A stretch of 64,000 nt of DNA from Cyclobacteriaceae bacterium. Its GTDB lineage: Bacteria > Bacteroidota > Bacteroidia > Cytophagales > Cyclobacteriaceae. Position numbers and translations under genes: made by a program. The first letter of the stretch is position 1. The number at the start of each line of letters is the position of its first letter. The notes under the pieces were generated by a model. The model was given only the letters and a program-made list of their open reading frames with translations, did not search any database and was not told where the DNA came from. The stretch is taken from NCBI GenBank assembly GCA_019638235.1, contig JAHBUE010000001.1, forward strand, positions 1,784,492 through 1,848,491, written 5' to 3'. Of the stretch, positions 1-10,124 are shown piece after piece.

Positions 1-1
1 T

Positions 2-3000
2 ATAGTTGAGAATTTCAATGTGGGCGATGCCGCGCCTACACTTACCTTAACACATGTTGCTACGGATAACTCGCGTTGTGTTGCTCCGTTTAATGGCGCA
101 ATTGATCTGACAGTTGCAGGCTCTGCCGGGCCTTTTACTTTTTTGTGGAACGGGCCGGGCGGATTTTCGGCAAGCACTGAAGATATTTCAACGCTGGTTG
201 ATGGCGACTATGATGTGCTGGTAACGGATACGAACAGTGGTTGTACAGCGGTTGCTAATATTACCATTAATAATACTGCACCAACTTTAGTGTTGAGCAC
301 GATTACTACCGATAACAGCCGTTGCGAAGCGCCTTTTAATGGTGCTATTGATTTAACGGTATCGGGCTCAGCCGGTCCGTTTACGTATGCGTGGTCAGGC
401 CCCGGAGGCCCTTACACAACAGAAGATTTAGCCAACCTTCAGGATGGTACTTATAATGTGTTGGTAACAGATGTTAACAGCGACTGTACAGCATCTACCT
501 CAGTTATAATTAACAACACAGCGCCAACGCTTGCATTAAGCGTAGTTACCATTGATAACAGCCGTTGCGAAGCGCCTTTTAATGGTGCTATTGATTTAAC
601 GGTATCGGGCTCAGCCGGTCCGTTTACGTATGCGTGGTCAGGCCCCGGAGGCCCTTACACAACAGAAGATTTAGCCAACCTTCAGGATGGTACTTATAAT
701 GTGTTGGTAACAGATGTTAACAGCGACTGTACAGCATCTACCTCAGTTATAATTAACAACACAGCGCCAACGCTTGCATTAAGCGTAGTTACCATTGATA
801 ACAGCCGTTGCGAAGCGCCTTTTAATGGTGCTATTGATTTAACAGTATCGGGCTCAGCCGGTCCGTTTACGTATGCGTGGTCAGGCCCCGGAGGCCCTTA
901 CACAACAGAAGATTTATCCAACCTTCAGGATGGTACTTATAATGTATTGGTAACAGATGTTAACAGCGACTGTACAGCATCTACCTCAGTTATAATTAAC
1001 AATACAGCGCCAACGCTTGCATTAAGCGTAGTTACCATTGATAACAGCCGTTGCGAAGCGCCTTTTAATGGTGCTATTGATTTAACAGTATCGGGTTCAG
1101 CCGGGCCGTTTACGTTTGATTGGTCAGGGCCAAACGGGCCATTCAGTACGGAAGACTTGGTTAACTTACAAGATGGTACATACATCGTGACTGTTACGGA
1201 TGATATAAGCGGATGTACCGCTACACTTAATGTAGCTGTTAATAACGTTGCACCGGTATTATCGCTTAACCATATTGCAGTTGCCAATTCACAATGCGAT
1301 ACTCCAAATGGCTCTATTGATCTGACCGTATCAGGTTCAGCCGGGCCGTTTACTTTTAACTGGTCAGGCCCATCAGGGTTTACAGCCAGCACTGAGGATA
1401 TCTCCGGTTTGATTGGCGGAAGCTATACGGTAACTGTAAGGGATAATATAAGCGGATGCGAGATAGTGGAAACAATCATTGTTCCGGATGCCACAACTAC
1501 CATGACGATAACATCTGTTGTAACAGATAATGACCAGTGCACAGCGCCATTTAACGGGGCTATTGATATTACCATATCCGGTTCAGCCGGACCATTTACA
1601 TTTTTATGGAATGGCCCGAATGGTTTTTCGGCAACAACAGAAGACATTACCGTGTTGGAGAATGGTGATTATGATGTTACCGTAACGGAAACTTCTTCAG
1701 GATGTGCGGCAAGCACAACGATTACTGTCGGTGATATTCGCCCGGTATTTACGCTTTCAACTACATCAACAGATAACATTCAGTGTAATGCTCCTTTTGA
1801 TGGCGCTATTGATCTTACCGTGAGTGGTTCAGCCGGGCCGTTTCAATTTGCCTGGACAGGCCCGAATGGGTTTGTTGCAAACACAGAAGATGTAACAGCA
1901 TTAGAGCCAGGCACCTATGATGTGGTTGTAACACACACGGCCTCTCAATGTGTTCAAACAACAAGTGTTGTTATCTTAGATAACGCACCGACTCTTTCCC
2001 TGACCTCCGTAGTAACGGATAACAGCAGTTGCGTGGTTCCGTTTACAGGTGAAATTGACATAACAGTATCCGGTTCAGCCGGGCCGTTCACGTTTGCGTG
2101 GTCAGGCCCTAACAGTTTCGCAGCATCAACAGAAGATATTACAGCGTTGCAGGATGGAACCTATACAATTGTAGTTACGGATGTTCCTTCAGGTTGTACT
2201 GTCAGTGCCGACATTGTGGTTGGAAGTACAACAGTTCCTCCAATCATCAGCGCGTCAACAGTAATTGATAACGATCATTGCAACGCTCCGTTCAATGGCG
2301 CTATTTTTATAACTGTTTCCCCTGCGGGTTCTTATACATATCAGTGGAACGGCCCGAATGGTTTTAGTTCAACTGTAGAAGACATTTTAGCGCTTGAATC
2401 GGGTGCTTATAGCGTAACGGTAACCAGTACCGCTTCCGGTTGCTCTGTTACAGGCGACTTTACAGTGGGTAATACTGCCCCGGTTGTTACGGTCGTTGCC
2501 GATGGCATTACCGACAACGCATCTTGCACGGCTCCGTTTGAGGGTGCAATATCAATCACCGCTTCACCTGCCGGAAACTATACGTACTCCTGGACAGGGC
2601 CAAACGGTTTTGCGTCAAGCAGCGAAGACATAACAGCACTTGAACATGGCGATTACATGATAACGGCCACGAACACGGATTTAAACTGTTCCGTTAACGC
2701 TGTGTTTACAGTAGGCGATAACACACCAACCATCACCATAACATCACAAACTATTGTAGCTAATTCAAATTGCCAGCCTCCATTTGATGGTTCAATTGAT
2801 ATTACTGCCGGTGGAACTCCCGGCCCATATTCGTTTGACTGGATTGGCCCGTTTGGTTTTATCGGAACAGGCTCAACAATTACTGACCTTCGTTCTGGCG
2901 ATTACACGGTAACTATCGAAGATCTGACCAACGGCTGTACTGACTCTTATATATTAACAGTAGGAGATAACACACCTCCGATCACGGTAATGTTGGATTC

Positions 3001-5902
3001 TTCCGATCCGAATACAACCTGCAGTGCTCCATTTACAGGATCATTGAATATAACCGTTACCGGTACACCTGGTCCGTTTACGTTTGATTGGGATGGGCCA
3101 AATGGATTTAACGCTACTGATGAAGATATTACTGCGCTTATTCATGGCGATTATGAAGTAACGGTAACAGATACAGGATTGGGCTGTCAGACAACAGTAA
3201 CATTCACTGTAGCGGATAATACACCTGCCGTAACAGTAAGTGTAGATGATGTAACCGGTAATTCAAATTGTATCGCTCCGTTTAACGGTTCAATAACTGT
3301 TAGCGGAGGTGGAACACCCGGCCCGTTTGATTTCTCATGGATTGGCCCGAATAGTTTTGGAGGAACAGGAGCAACGATTACTGATCTGGAACCTGGCGAT
3401 TATGAAGTAACCGTAGAAGATCAGCTATTGGGTTGCTCATCAACTCTAATCATCACAGTACCTGATGTTGCTCCGGTAATTTTCATCACACAAAACACCA
3501 CACCAAACTCGAACTGTCTTGCGCCTTTCAATGGAGCGATTGAAATAACATCGGTAAGTGGAACAGCCGGCCCGTATGATTTTGAGTGGATTGGCCCGAA
3601 TGGTTTTGCATCCACTTCGCAGGATATTACTGATCTTGAACCGGGTGATTATACCGTAACGGTAAGAGATACCAACATAGGTTGCTCGAATAGTTTTGTG
3701 TTGACTGTTCCGCAAAATGCAACAACAGTTTCCATTAGCTTAGTGAACGCCATTGCAAACGACAGGTGTACCGGCCCGTTCAATGGTGCGTTAGATGTCA
3801 CCATAAGCGGAACACCCGGCCCTTACACCATCACCTGGTCAGGCCCTTCAGGATTTTCTGCTTCAACGGAAGACATCAGTTCCGTTGTTCATGGCAACTA
3901 TATTATTGTTGTTGAAGACGATCTGTTAGGCTGCATTAGTACAGCAACTTTTACTGTACCGAATGCAACAGTAGGTTGTGGCGGCCTGAATTGCTTTGCT
4001 TATACGATTACCGTAGTTGATGCCCAAACTCAACGGCCTTCATGCAGTAATCAGAATGATGGTGTTATTACATTAGATATTGTTGGATTAACGGCAGGTA
4101 ATTATATTATACAACTTATCGGAACATCGGGTACGCAAACGCAGGTAGGGCCTTCAGGTGTGTACACCTTCACCGGGCTTTCGCCTGATACTTATGAATA
4201 CCGTATTGAAGATGCAGTAGGTAATGTTTGCCAGCAGCCGTATAACTTATCTGTTCAAACTACTGTTCAGGCTATTGCCTCCGATTTTGTAGATGCCCTG
4301 TGCTTCGGTCAGCCAACCGGTCAGGCAATATTTACCGTAACCGATGGCGGCAACTCGCCTTTTGAATATTCAATTGATGGTTCAACCTGGGTTACTTTTC
4401 TTTCCGGTGCAACCATTACTACACTTCCGCCAAACGGAACATACCCGGTGCTGATACGCGATGACGCATCCGATCAATGCCCGGCAACAGTAATGGTAAC
4501 TATAAACAATACCAATCCGCAGATTACGGCAAGCCTTACAGCTTCGCCTGCAACCTGTAATAATAATGATGGCGCTATAACCATTGATGCACTTCCGGCA
4601 GGTGGTGATGGCGGGCCTTATACGTTCCAGTTTGGATTGGCAGGTTCGGAAGTTCCTGTTGGGTTGCCTGCTGGAAATGTGTTTAGCAATCTCGCTGCCG
4701 GTAATTATAATTTTATTGTAACCGATAATGCCGGTTGCCAACAGGTGTTTGCGCGCACGGTAACATTCCCCGGTTTTGTAAATACTGCTCCTCCGGTAAT
4801 CAATGGCCCGGATTGTACTTCTGGCGGAACAAATGGAAACATCATTCTTACTTTATTGGATGTTGGCACGTATGAATATGCCATAAGCACTGACCCGTTA
4901 TTTATCCCTTCACCTGGCGATTATGATCCAGTAGGTGGGTTAACACTTATTATCCCGAACCTTACCAATGGAGATTATTTTGTATGGTTACGATCCTTAG
5001 GATCGCAATGCCCTACCAAACTTGGACCGCTTACGGTTAGCGGAGTGTTTGAAGTAAGCTTTGCCGCTACTTCTACCAATGAAGTTTGTTTTGGTGATGG
5101 CGGAGCGATTACACTCACCGGCATTACGGGCGCACCTGCGTTGGATTATACCTATACACTTGTATTGAATGGTGTGCCGGAAACAAATACCATTACCTTC
5201 CTGGAAGCGCTTGGTTCCTTTACGCGTAACAACTTAGCCATTGGCAGCTACCAACTGCAAATCAGTCAGGATCAGACTTCGCTGAACGGATGTGTGGTAT
5301 CAACTAACTTCCAGTCGTTTACTATTACCGGCCCTTCTTCGGCTTTGGGTATTTCAGGTGTGGAGAACGTTATGGAATCTTATCCTGATTTGCCGACCGG
5401 TTCCGTGCGTGTGGTGCTGAACGAGAGCGGAGAAGAAGACTACGAGATTAAAATAGAACTTACGCAGCCGATATTTGGCGGCCAGTTCTTCTTCCACGAT
5501 TTCGCTTTAGTGAATCGCGACCCTTCATCCTTGCGTATGCAGACTCAATTTACTAATCTGTATGCCGGCATTTATGAAGTAACCGTTCGTGATGCGTTAG
5601 GTTGTGAGGTGGTTGTTGAAATAGAGATACCGTTGGATACGGATATTTTCATCCCGAACATTTTTACACCAAACGGTGATGGGCATAACGACACCTTTAC
5701 CATTCGTAATTTACCAGATAACGGTGCGCGACTGATTGTGTCTAACCGTTGGGGTAAGCAGGTGTATTCATCCAATAACTATACTAACGATAGCGCCTGG
5801 GATGGTGGCAACGAATCGGATGGTGTGTACTATTACCGCTTGCAGGCCGATGGCCAGGTGTTTACCGGTTGGGTTGAAATTCTCAGAGGAGTAAAACCTT
5901 AA
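2..5902 (+). CDS. giant SprB-repeat surface adhesin, T9SS type B cargo (5' end outside window)
   Basis: The reading frame is open to the left edge and the residues before the first GTG (position 20) continue the repeat pattern, so the true start lies outside the window. The visible part is about 1,960 residues. It holds sixteen modules of roughly 75-85 residues, each with a C-x-x-PF-x-G core, a S/T-GPF or GPY turn, a W-x-GP-x-GF motif and a closing D-G-x-Y-x-V-x-V-T-D strand, which is the SprB-repeat pattern. Four or five more divergent SprB-like modules follow to about residue 1,780. The last 88 residues (from about 5636) begin FIPNIFTPNGDG and form the gliding-associated CHU_C domain used as a type B sorting signal of T9SS. 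The two cysteines per module may pair. Expected role: secreted cell-surface adhesin, as for SprB in Flavobacterium gliding. The stop overlaps the convergent downstream gene by 4 bp. Confidence 0.93.
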   Translation: MVENFNVGDAAPTLTLTHVATDNSRCVAPFNGAIDLTVAGSAGPFTFLWNGPGGFSASTEDISTLVDGDYDVLVTDTNSGCTAVANITINNTAPTLVLSTITTDNSRCEAPFNGAIDLTVSGSAGPFTYAWSGPGGPYTTEDLANLQDGTYNVLVTDVNSDCTASTSVIINNTAPTLALSVVTIDNSRCEAPFNGAIDLTVSGSAGPFTYAWSGPGGPYTTEDLANLQDGTYNVLVTDVNSDCTASTSVIINNTAPTLALSVVTIDNSRCEAPFNGAIDLTVSGSAGPFTYAWSGPGGPYTTEDLSNLQDGTYNVLVTDVNSDCTASTSVIINNTAPTLALSVVTIDNSRCEAPFNGAIDLTVSGSAGPFTFDWSGPNGPFSTEDLVNLQDGTYIVTVTDDISGCTATLNVAVNNVAPVLSLNHIAVANSQCDTPNGSIDLTVSGSAGPFTFNWSGPSGFTASTEDISGLIGGSYTVTVRDNISGCEIVETIIVPDATTTMTITSVVTDNDQCTAPFNGAIDITISGSAGPFTFLWNGPNGFSATTEDITVLENGDYDVTVTETSSGCAASTTITVGDIRPVFTLSTTSTDNIQCNAPFDGAIDLTVSGSAGPFQFAWTGPNGFVANTEDVTALEPGTYDVVVTHTASQCVQTTSVVILDNAPTLSLTSVVTDNSSCVVPFTGEIDITVSGSAGPFTFAWSGPNSFAASTEDITALQDGTYTIVVTDVPSGCTVSADIVVGSTTVPPIISASTVIDNDHCNAPFNGAIFITVSPAGSYTYQWNGPNGFSSTVEDILALESGAYSVTVTSTASGCSVTGDFTVGNTAPVVTVVADGITDNASCTAPFEGAISITASPAGNYTYSWTGPNGFASSSEDITALEHGDYMITATNTDLNCSVNAVFTVGDNTPTITITSQTIVANSNCQPPFDGSIDITAGGTPGPYSFDWIGPFGFIGTGSTITDLRSGDYTVTIEDLTNGCTDSYILTVGDNTPPITVMLDSSDPNTTCSAPFTGSLNITVTGTPGPFTFDWDGPNGFNATDEDITALIHGDYEVTVTDTGLGCQTTVTFTVADNTPAVTVSVDDVTGNSNCIAPFNGSITVSGGGTPGPFDFSWIGPNSFGGTGATITDLEPGDYEVTVEDQLLGCSSTLIITVPDVAPVIFITQNTTPNSNCLAPFNGAIEITSVSGTAGPYDFEWIGPNGFASTSQDITDLEPGDYTVTVRDTNIGCSNSFVLTVPQNATTVSISLVNAIANDRCTGPFNGALDVTISGTPGPYTITWSGPSGFSASTEDISSVVHGNYIIVVEDDLLGCISTATFTVPNATVGCGGLNCFAYTITVVDAQTQRPSCSNQNDGVITLDIVGLTAGNYIIQLIGTSGTQTQVGPSGVYTFTGLSPDTYEYRIEDAVGNVCQQPYNLSVQTTVQAIASDFVDALCFGQPTGQAIFTVTDGGNSPFEYSIDGSTWVTFLSGATITTLPPNGTYPVLIRDDASDQCPATVMVTINNTNPQITASLTASPATCNNNDGAITIDALPAGGDGGPYTFQFGLAGSEVPVGLPAGNVFSNLAAGNYNFIVTDNAGCQQVFARTVTFPGFVNTAPPVINGPDCTSGGTNGNIILTLLDVGTYEYAISTDPLFIPSPGDYDPVGGLTLIIPNLTNGDYFVWLRSLGSQCPTKLGPLTVSGVFEVSFAATSTNEVCFGDGGAITLTGITGAPALDYTYTLVLNGVPETNTITFLEALGSFTRNNLAIGSYQLQISQDQTSLNGCVVSTNFQSFTITGPSSALGISGVENVMESYPDLPTGSVRVVLNESGEEDYEIKIELTQPIFGGQFFFHDFALVNRDPSSLRMQTQFTNLYAGIYEVTVRDALGCEVVVEIEIPLDTDIFIPNIFTPNGDGHNDTFTIRNLPDNGARLIVSNRWGKQVYSSNNYTNDSAWDGGNESDGVYYYRLQADGQVFTGWVEILRGVKP
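311..1118 (+). repeat. 243-bp near-identical tandem repeats inside the adhesin gene
   Basis: The word GATAACAGCCGTTGCGAAGC starts at 311, 554, 797 and 1040, exactly 243 bp (81 codons) apart. The first three units are almost identical at DNA level, differing by a few silent or single-residue changes (for example A to S in the LANLQ motif of the third unit). The fourth unit follows the pattern to about 1118 and then diverges. All other modules of this gene differ from one another, so these units are recent duplications. The unit is in frame, so gain or loss would change adhesin length without breaking the gene. Confidence 0.95.
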
Positions 5903-6909
5903 CGCAACGAAGTCAGAAATTTCAAGGTATCAACGTTATCGGCATAATCTGATAGGGTAGGGTGTTGCGCCTTGCCAAACGGAATGATTGCCGGTGGTGT
6001 ATCGCCAACGACACATTGGATTTTTTCTTCCATCGGATTGAGTAAGTTATTTAGCTCATTAGTAGAAGTGTAGCGCTGGTAGTAGAGCACCGCAATTGGT
6101 GATACTAATTTTTCGGATTCTTGCAGCAGAACAAAACCGTTATCCAAGAAGGGTTCTTTGTTTACTAACAGTATCGACTTTTGGTAATCGTAGTTGTTGG
6201 CATATTTGTGATGATGAATAACCGTTTCAAATTTTTTCCAGGCCGGAAAAATTTTTGTAATGTCATAGCTTGCGGGCACAAACAGCTTCGAAACGTTTCT
6301 GCATCCTAATCCAAAATAACTAAAAACATCTTCGCCAAGTTTTTCGAGCTCTTGTTCGGTTTCTTTTCCCGTAAGGATGGCGCACGAAGTTCTGTTTCTG
6401 CGAATGATATTCGGTACGTTTCTGAAATAGTATTCAAAATGGCGGGCGGTATTATCGCTGCCGGTAGCAATAACCGCGTCAAAATCTTTTAATGCCTGTT
6501 GTTGAATTTGTACAGATGATTGAAACTGGGGTTCGATTTCAAAAAGTTTGTGCAGCAAAAATGTTATCAACACCGAATCTTTTGAACTTAGTTTAATCAC
6601 CGTCTTGTGCCCTGCAACGAGCACGGCCAGCAAATCATGAAAGCCAACCATAGGAATATTTCCAGCCATTACCAGCCCTATTGCTTTGGGTGCGATAAGA
6701 TTGAAATCATAGTGTGAAGTCCACTGCGCCAGGCTTTCTTTAGTAAGATTTTGCTGAATCCCCGAAAGGGCCAACCGTACACTATCGGGTGTAAACCAGG
6801 GGTTTTCGTTGGCGGCTTGCTGTGCCAGGTGTTCAAGCGTTTGGGCATCGAGCGCGCGAATAAAATCGCCTGATTGTGCAATGGCAGAAAGTCGGTTTTC
6901 TAAGGTCAT
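5899..6909 (-). CDS. LuxC-like acyl-CoA reductase
   Basis: The 336-residue protein has the layout of the LuxC/acyl-CoA reductase branch of the aldehyde dehydrogenase superfamily: a nucleotide-binding region with GLVMAGNIPMVGFHD near residue 78, a VIATGSDNTARHF motif near 147, and FGLGCRNVSKLF near 200 whose cysteine is the expected acyl-thioester nucleophile. The family reduces acyl-CoA or acyl esters to aldehyde with NADPH. No other lux gene is present, so light production is not implied. It is divergent from a ferredoxin gene, a pairing I recall from other Bacteroidota, though a functional link is not shown here. The start is the ATG at 6909; no SD sequence is visible. Confidence 0.85.
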   Translation of the reverse strand: MTLENRLSAIAQSGDFIRALDAQTLEHLAQQAANENPWFTPDSVRLALSGIQQNLTKESLAQWTSHYDFNLIAPKAIGLVMAGNIPMVGFHDLLAVLVAGHKTVIKLSSKDSVLITFLLHKLFEIEPQFQSSVQIQQQALKDFDAVIATGSDNTARHFEYYFRNVPNIIRRNRTSCAILTGKETEQELEKLGEDVFSYFGLGCRNVSKLFVPASYDITKIFPAWKKFETVIHHHKYANNYDYQKSILLVNKEPFLDNGFVLLQESEKLVSPIAVLYYQRYTSTNELNNLLNPMEEKIQCVVGDTPPAIIPFGKAQHPTLSDYADNVDTLKFLTSLR

Positions 6910-6939
6910 GCTTCTAAACTTTTGAAAGGCCGTTTATGT

Positions 6940-6970
6940 TTGATGATTAGCAAATTGAAGATTACTTTTG
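6940..6970 (+). promoter_or_regulatory. Bacteroidota-type promoter of the ferredoxin gene
   Basis: TTG at 6940-6942 (within TTTG) and TACTTTTG at 6963-6970 are separated by 20 nt, matching the sigma-ABfr form (TTTG, 19-21 nt, TAnnTTTG). Transcription would begin near 6975, leaving a leader of about 28 nt before the ATG at 7004. Confidence 0.65.
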
Positions 6971-7003
6971 CACCCTGATTTTAACGCGCGAAATTACTCA
7001 ATC

Positions 7004-7354
7004 ATGGCTATTAAAATTACAGATGAATGTATCAATTGTGGGGCTTGCGAACCGGAATGCCCCAATACGGCAATATATGAAGGCGGCCGGGAGTGGAATT
7101 GGGCGGGTGGCACTAAACTAACCGAAGTAAAGCAGGATGATGGCTCAATGGTTGACGCCAAAACCCTGCAAGAACCGGTTTCGGATGAGTTTTACTTTAT
7201 CGTATCGGGTAAGTGTACGGAATGTACCGGCTTTCACGAGGAGCCACAATGCGCGGCCGTATGCCCGGTAGATTGCTGTGTACCTGACCCCGACCATGTT
7301 GAGTCCAAAGAGGTACTTGCAGCCCGCAAGGCGTACCTTCATGATGAGGGATAA
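7004..7354 (+). CDS. 4Fe-4S dicluster ferredoxin
   Basis: 116 residues from the ATG at 7004; upstream codons in the open frame run through the promoter and are not credible. Two clusters are visible: [12 protein letters not shown] at residues 9-20 and a second set with spacing C-x2-C-x8-C-x3-CP ([12 protein letters not shown] then C-x3-CP). The eight-residue insertion in the second motif and the C-terminal tail are typical of the Allochromatium-type (Alvin) 2[4Fe-4S] ferredoxins, which have very low potential. It is a cytoplasmic electron carrier. It is divergently placed from the acyl-CoA reductase gene, and this conserved pairing is why a shared role is plausible but unproven. The minus-strand DUF58 gene ends 2 bp after it. 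Confidence 0.92.
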   Translation: MAIKITDECINCGACEPECPNTAIYEGGREWNWAGGTKLTEVKQDDGSMVDAKTLQEPVSDEFYFIVSGKCTECTGFHEEPQCAAVCPVDCCVPDPDHVESKEVLAARKAYLHDEG

Positions 7355-7356
7355 TC

Positions 7357-8265
7357 TTACCGCATTTTTGCCCGTTTAATCAGGTAGGTTTGCAGAATGT
7401 TGTTTACATCTTCGCGAACATCGGCCTTTACAAAGTCAATTTTATATTGATGACAACGCATTTTTAACTCTTCATAAAAGCGGTTCGCTTCCTGTTGATA
7501 GGTTTCGCGGACATCGGCAGGGTTAAGTTTTAATTTCTGGTTGCTTTCCAGGTCAACAAACTCAATCGGCCTGTCGTCAAATGTGAAGGCCAACTCGGTT
7601 TCATAATCCAGCACATGAAATACGATTACTTCGTGTTTGTTGTGTTTCAGGTGTTGCAGCGCTTTAAATATCTCACCTGTGTTATGCTGGTCACCGTCAA
7701 ACATATCGCTGAAAAGAATAACCAATGAACGCTTGTGTATTTTTTCGGCCACTTCGTGCAGCACACGGGCCACGTTGGTAGATTGCTTGCCCGGTTTTTG
7801 ATTAAGAGGCCCGTTTAGCTGGATGAGGATTTTATCTAAATGCGAAGGAGTAGATTTTATCGGGGTTAACGTTTCGATGGTATCCGAAAACAAGCACAAC
7901 CCAACGGCATCGCGTTGCATATTCAGCATATAGGCCAGGGCCGATGCAGCCACAACACTAAACCGGATTTTGGCAAAGGTTTCGGCCGGGTAAAACATAG
8001 AGGGGGAGGTGTCTATCGCAATCAGGCACCTTAGGTTTGTCTCTTCCTCGTATTGCTTGGTAAACAGCCTGTCGGTGCGGGCGTAGGCTTTCCAGTCGAT
8101 ATGGCGCGTACTTTCTCCTTCATTATATAACCGGTGTTCGGCAAATTCAACAGAAAACCCGTGGTAGGGCGATTTGTGCAGGCCGGTTATAAAGCCCTCT
8201 ACCAATTGCCGGGCAAGCAGCTCAAGGTTGGCAGAAGGGCGTATTTCATTCAGATTCAGCTTCAT
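7357..8265 (-). CDS. DUF58 / VWA-like protein
   Basis: About 302 residues from the ATG at 8265 (MKLNLNEIRPSANLEL); an upstream in-frame ATG at 8298 would add 11 residues that look non-coding. The start, the FVEFAEHR-like region followed by GESTRHIDWKAYART, and DTSPSMFYP (a DxSxS metal-ion adhesion motif) are those of the DUF58 family, which folds as a von Willebrand A-like domain. These proteins usually sit beside a MoxR AAA ATPase in Bacteroidota; no MoxR gene is next to this one. The function is unknown; a role in chaperoning or assembling envelope complexes has been proposed for MoxR-linked members. No signal peptide or membrane segment is seen, so it is probably cytoplasmic. Confidence 0.85.
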   Translation of the reverse strand: MKLNLNEIRPSANLELLARQLVEGFITGLHKSPYHGFSVEFAEHRLYNEGESTRHIDWKAYARTDRLFTKQYEEETNLRCLIAIDTSPSMFYPAETFAKIRFSVVAASALAYMLNMQRDAVGLCLFSDTIETLTPIKSTPSHLDKILIQLNGPLNQKPGKQSTNVARVLHEVAEKIHKRSLVILFSDMFDGDQHNTGEIFKALQHLKHNKHEVIVFHVLDYETELAFTFDDRPIEFVDLESNQKLKLNPADVRETYQQEANRFYEELKMRCHQYKIDFVKADVREDVNNILQTYLIKRAKMR

Positions 8266-8429
8266 TTCAGGTATTTCGGGGTGTTTATGTACCAACAAAA
8301 ACAGGCAATTCCGGTTCAGGTAAGTGGCTTATAAATTATCAGTTAAGTCGCTTAGTTTGCAATAACCATCCAAAATACTATATTAACACGATAAAAAACA
8401 CCTAAACCAAACTATAACCCTGCAGGATT

Positions 8430-8786
8430 GTGGAAGAGAACAAGACCAATGGCAGAGATGAGATTTACTCTGCGAAAGTAAAAGCCGGTAAAAGGACTTA
8501 TTTTTTTGATGTGAAATCAACGCGCTCCAATGATTTCTACCTGACCATCACCGAAAGTAAGAAACGATTTAAGGAGGATGGGTTTACCTACGAAAAACAC
8601 AAGATTTTTCTGTATAAAGAAGATTTCGGGAAGTTTATGGAAGCCCTTAACGACACCGTTAACCATGTAAAACATGAGCTTTTGCCTGATGTGGATTTTG
8701 ACCAGTTTGACCATGTGCACGAGCACCATGATGGCGAGGAGGCTACGGCCAAAGCCGATGATAGTGGCGAATTGAAGTGGGATTAA
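8430..8786 (+). CDS. DUF3276 / PUR-alpha-like protein
   Basis: 118 residues starting with GTG at 8430 (VEENKTNGRDEIYSAK). Residues 10-85 carry the pattern of small Bacteroidota and spirochaete PUR-domain proteins: IYSAKVKAGKRTYFFDVK, then a second strand set with DFYLTITESKKRF and KIFLYKEDFGKF. PUR domains bind single-stranded nucleic acid with purine-rich preference. The C-terminal tail (about residues 86-118) is acidic and His-rich and probably disordered. It is monocistronic, with a terminator 23 bp downstream. Binding is inferred from the family only. Confidence 0.8.
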   Translation: MEENKTNGRDEIYSAKVKAGKRTYFFDVKSTRSNDFYLTITESKKRFKEDGFTYEKHKIFLYKEDFGKFMEALNDTVNHVKHELLPDVDFDQFDHVHEHHDGEEATAKADDSGELKWD

Positions 8787-8808
8787 ATCAATAACCTATA
8801 CCTATCTG

Positions 8809-8839
8809 AAAGCCTTCGGAGAACCCGGGGGCTTTTTTT
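8809..8839 (+). terminator. intrinsic terminator after the DUF3276 gene
   Basis: AAAGCC (8809-8814) pairs with GGCTTT (8830-8835), with an inner TTCGG/CCGGG-rich loop, and a seven-T tract ends at 8839. Confidence 0.7.
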
Positions 8840-8907
8840 GCTACCCCGATACCGTTTTGCGGGCTACCTGTTATATTTGCGGCTTAATTTTTTAAACCGT
8901 TTTTACC

Positions 8908-10005
8908 ATGAGTTTGCAGTGTGGAATTGTAGGATTGCCGAATGTTGGAAAATCAACCTTATTTAATGCGCTTTCCAATAACAAGGCCGAAGCCGCAAAT
9001 TTCCCGTTTTGTACTATTGAGCCAAACGTAGGGGTAATTTCAGTACCCGACCCCCGCTTGAAAGTTCTGGAAGGATTGGTGAACCCGCAACGTATTCTAC
9101 CAACCACCATCGAGTTTGTTGATATTGCCGGTTTGGTGAAAGGCGCCAGCAAAGGCGAGGGGCTGGGCAACCAGTTCTTAGCCAACATCCGCGAGGTAGA
9201 TGCCATTGTGCACGTGGTGCGTTGCTTCGATAACGACAACATTGTACATGTTGATGGAAGAGTTAATCCTGTGGCAGATAAAGAAATCATTGACACGGAG
9301 TTACAGCTTAAAGATTTAGAATCGGTTGAAAAGAAAATAACCCGCTTAGAGAAAATTGCGAAAAGTGGAGATGCCAAAGCGAAGAAGGAATTGGCTACAC
9401 TTATTATATATAAAGAAGCATTATTGGCAGGTAAAAATGCCCGTGCGGCAGAGGTGAGCGAGGACGATAAAAAGGCTATTGAAGACCTTCAGTTGCTTAC
9501 TGCCAAACCCGTGCTTTATGTGGCTAATGTGGATGAGGGGTCTGTACTTACCGGCAATAAGCATGTTGACGCGCTACGCGAATTGGTAAAAACCGAGGGT
9601 GCAGAAGTAGTCATTATCTCTGCCGCCATTGAAGCGCAGATTGCCGAGTTGGAAAGTGAAGAAGACCGTGAGACCTTTTTAAAGGAGTACGGCCTGGACG
9701 AGTCTGGCCTGCATAAACTCATCCGGGCTTCGTACAGCCTGCTTAACCTGATAACCTACTTTACGGCCGGTGAGAAGGAAGTAAGGGCCTGGACGATAAA
9801 ACGGGGCTGGAAAGCACCTCAGGCAGCCGGGGTAATCCATACCGACTTTGAAAAAGGCTTCATAAAAGCCGAGGTTATCAAATTAGCTGATTATCAGCAG
9901 TATAAAACAGAAGCTGGCTGTCGGGAGGCCGGAAAAATGGCCATTGAAGGCAAAGAATACGTGGTAGCTGATGGCGATATCATGCATTTTCGCTTTAATG
10001 TGTAA
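8908..10005 (+). CDS. ychF: redox-regulated ATPase YchF (OLA1 family)
   Basis: 365 residues, the normal length. It has the G1 motif GLPNVGKST near residue 8, a switch region with [17 protein letters not shown] near 70, and NVDE in place of the usual NKxD at G4, which is the change that gives YchF/OLA1 preference for ATP over GTP. The C-terminal TGS domain ends with the expected [13 protein letters not shown]. YchF associates with the ribosome and the proteasome-like machinery in other organisms and its exact role is debated. A TATATTTG at 8872-8879 fits the -7 element; a convincing -33 box was not found. Confidence 0.97.
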   Translation: MSLQCGIVGLPNVGKSTLFNALSNNKAEAANFPFCTIEPNVGVISVPDPRLKVLEGLVNPQRILPTTIEFVDIAGLVKGASKGEGLGNQFLANIREVDAIVHVVRCFDNDNIVHVDGRVNPVADKEIIDTELQLKDLESVEKKITRLEKIAKSGDAKAKKELATLIIYKEALLAGKNARAAEVSEDDKKAIEDLQLLTAKPVLYVANVDEGSVLTGNKHVDALRELVKTEGAEVVIISAAIEAQIAELESEEDRETFLKEYGLDESGLHKLIRASYSLLNLITYFTAGEKEVRAWTIKRGWKAPQAAGVIHTDFEKGFIKAEVIKLADYQQYKTEAGCREAGKMAIEGKEYVVADGDIMHFRFNV

Positions 10006-10124
10006 ATATTCCTTACATCGGGCTTTCCTGATTTTTTACTTTTTCGTAGTTTTATAACCCGCTCATTATCAGGTTTAAGCGGTGCTTTAGGTTTTGTATT
10101 TTTTAACCTCATTTTTTAAACGTC

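Noticed and set aside
311-1282. Tandem repeats that could be mistaken for a CRISPR array, given cas6 at 10 kb
   Set aside because: The unit is 243 bp, in frame and protein-coding; there are no short repeats with unique spacers anywhere in the window.
937-1392. Minus-strand frame of 151 codons in the adhesin
   Set aside because: It mirrors the repeat units and shows the same periodicity only because the DNA repeats.
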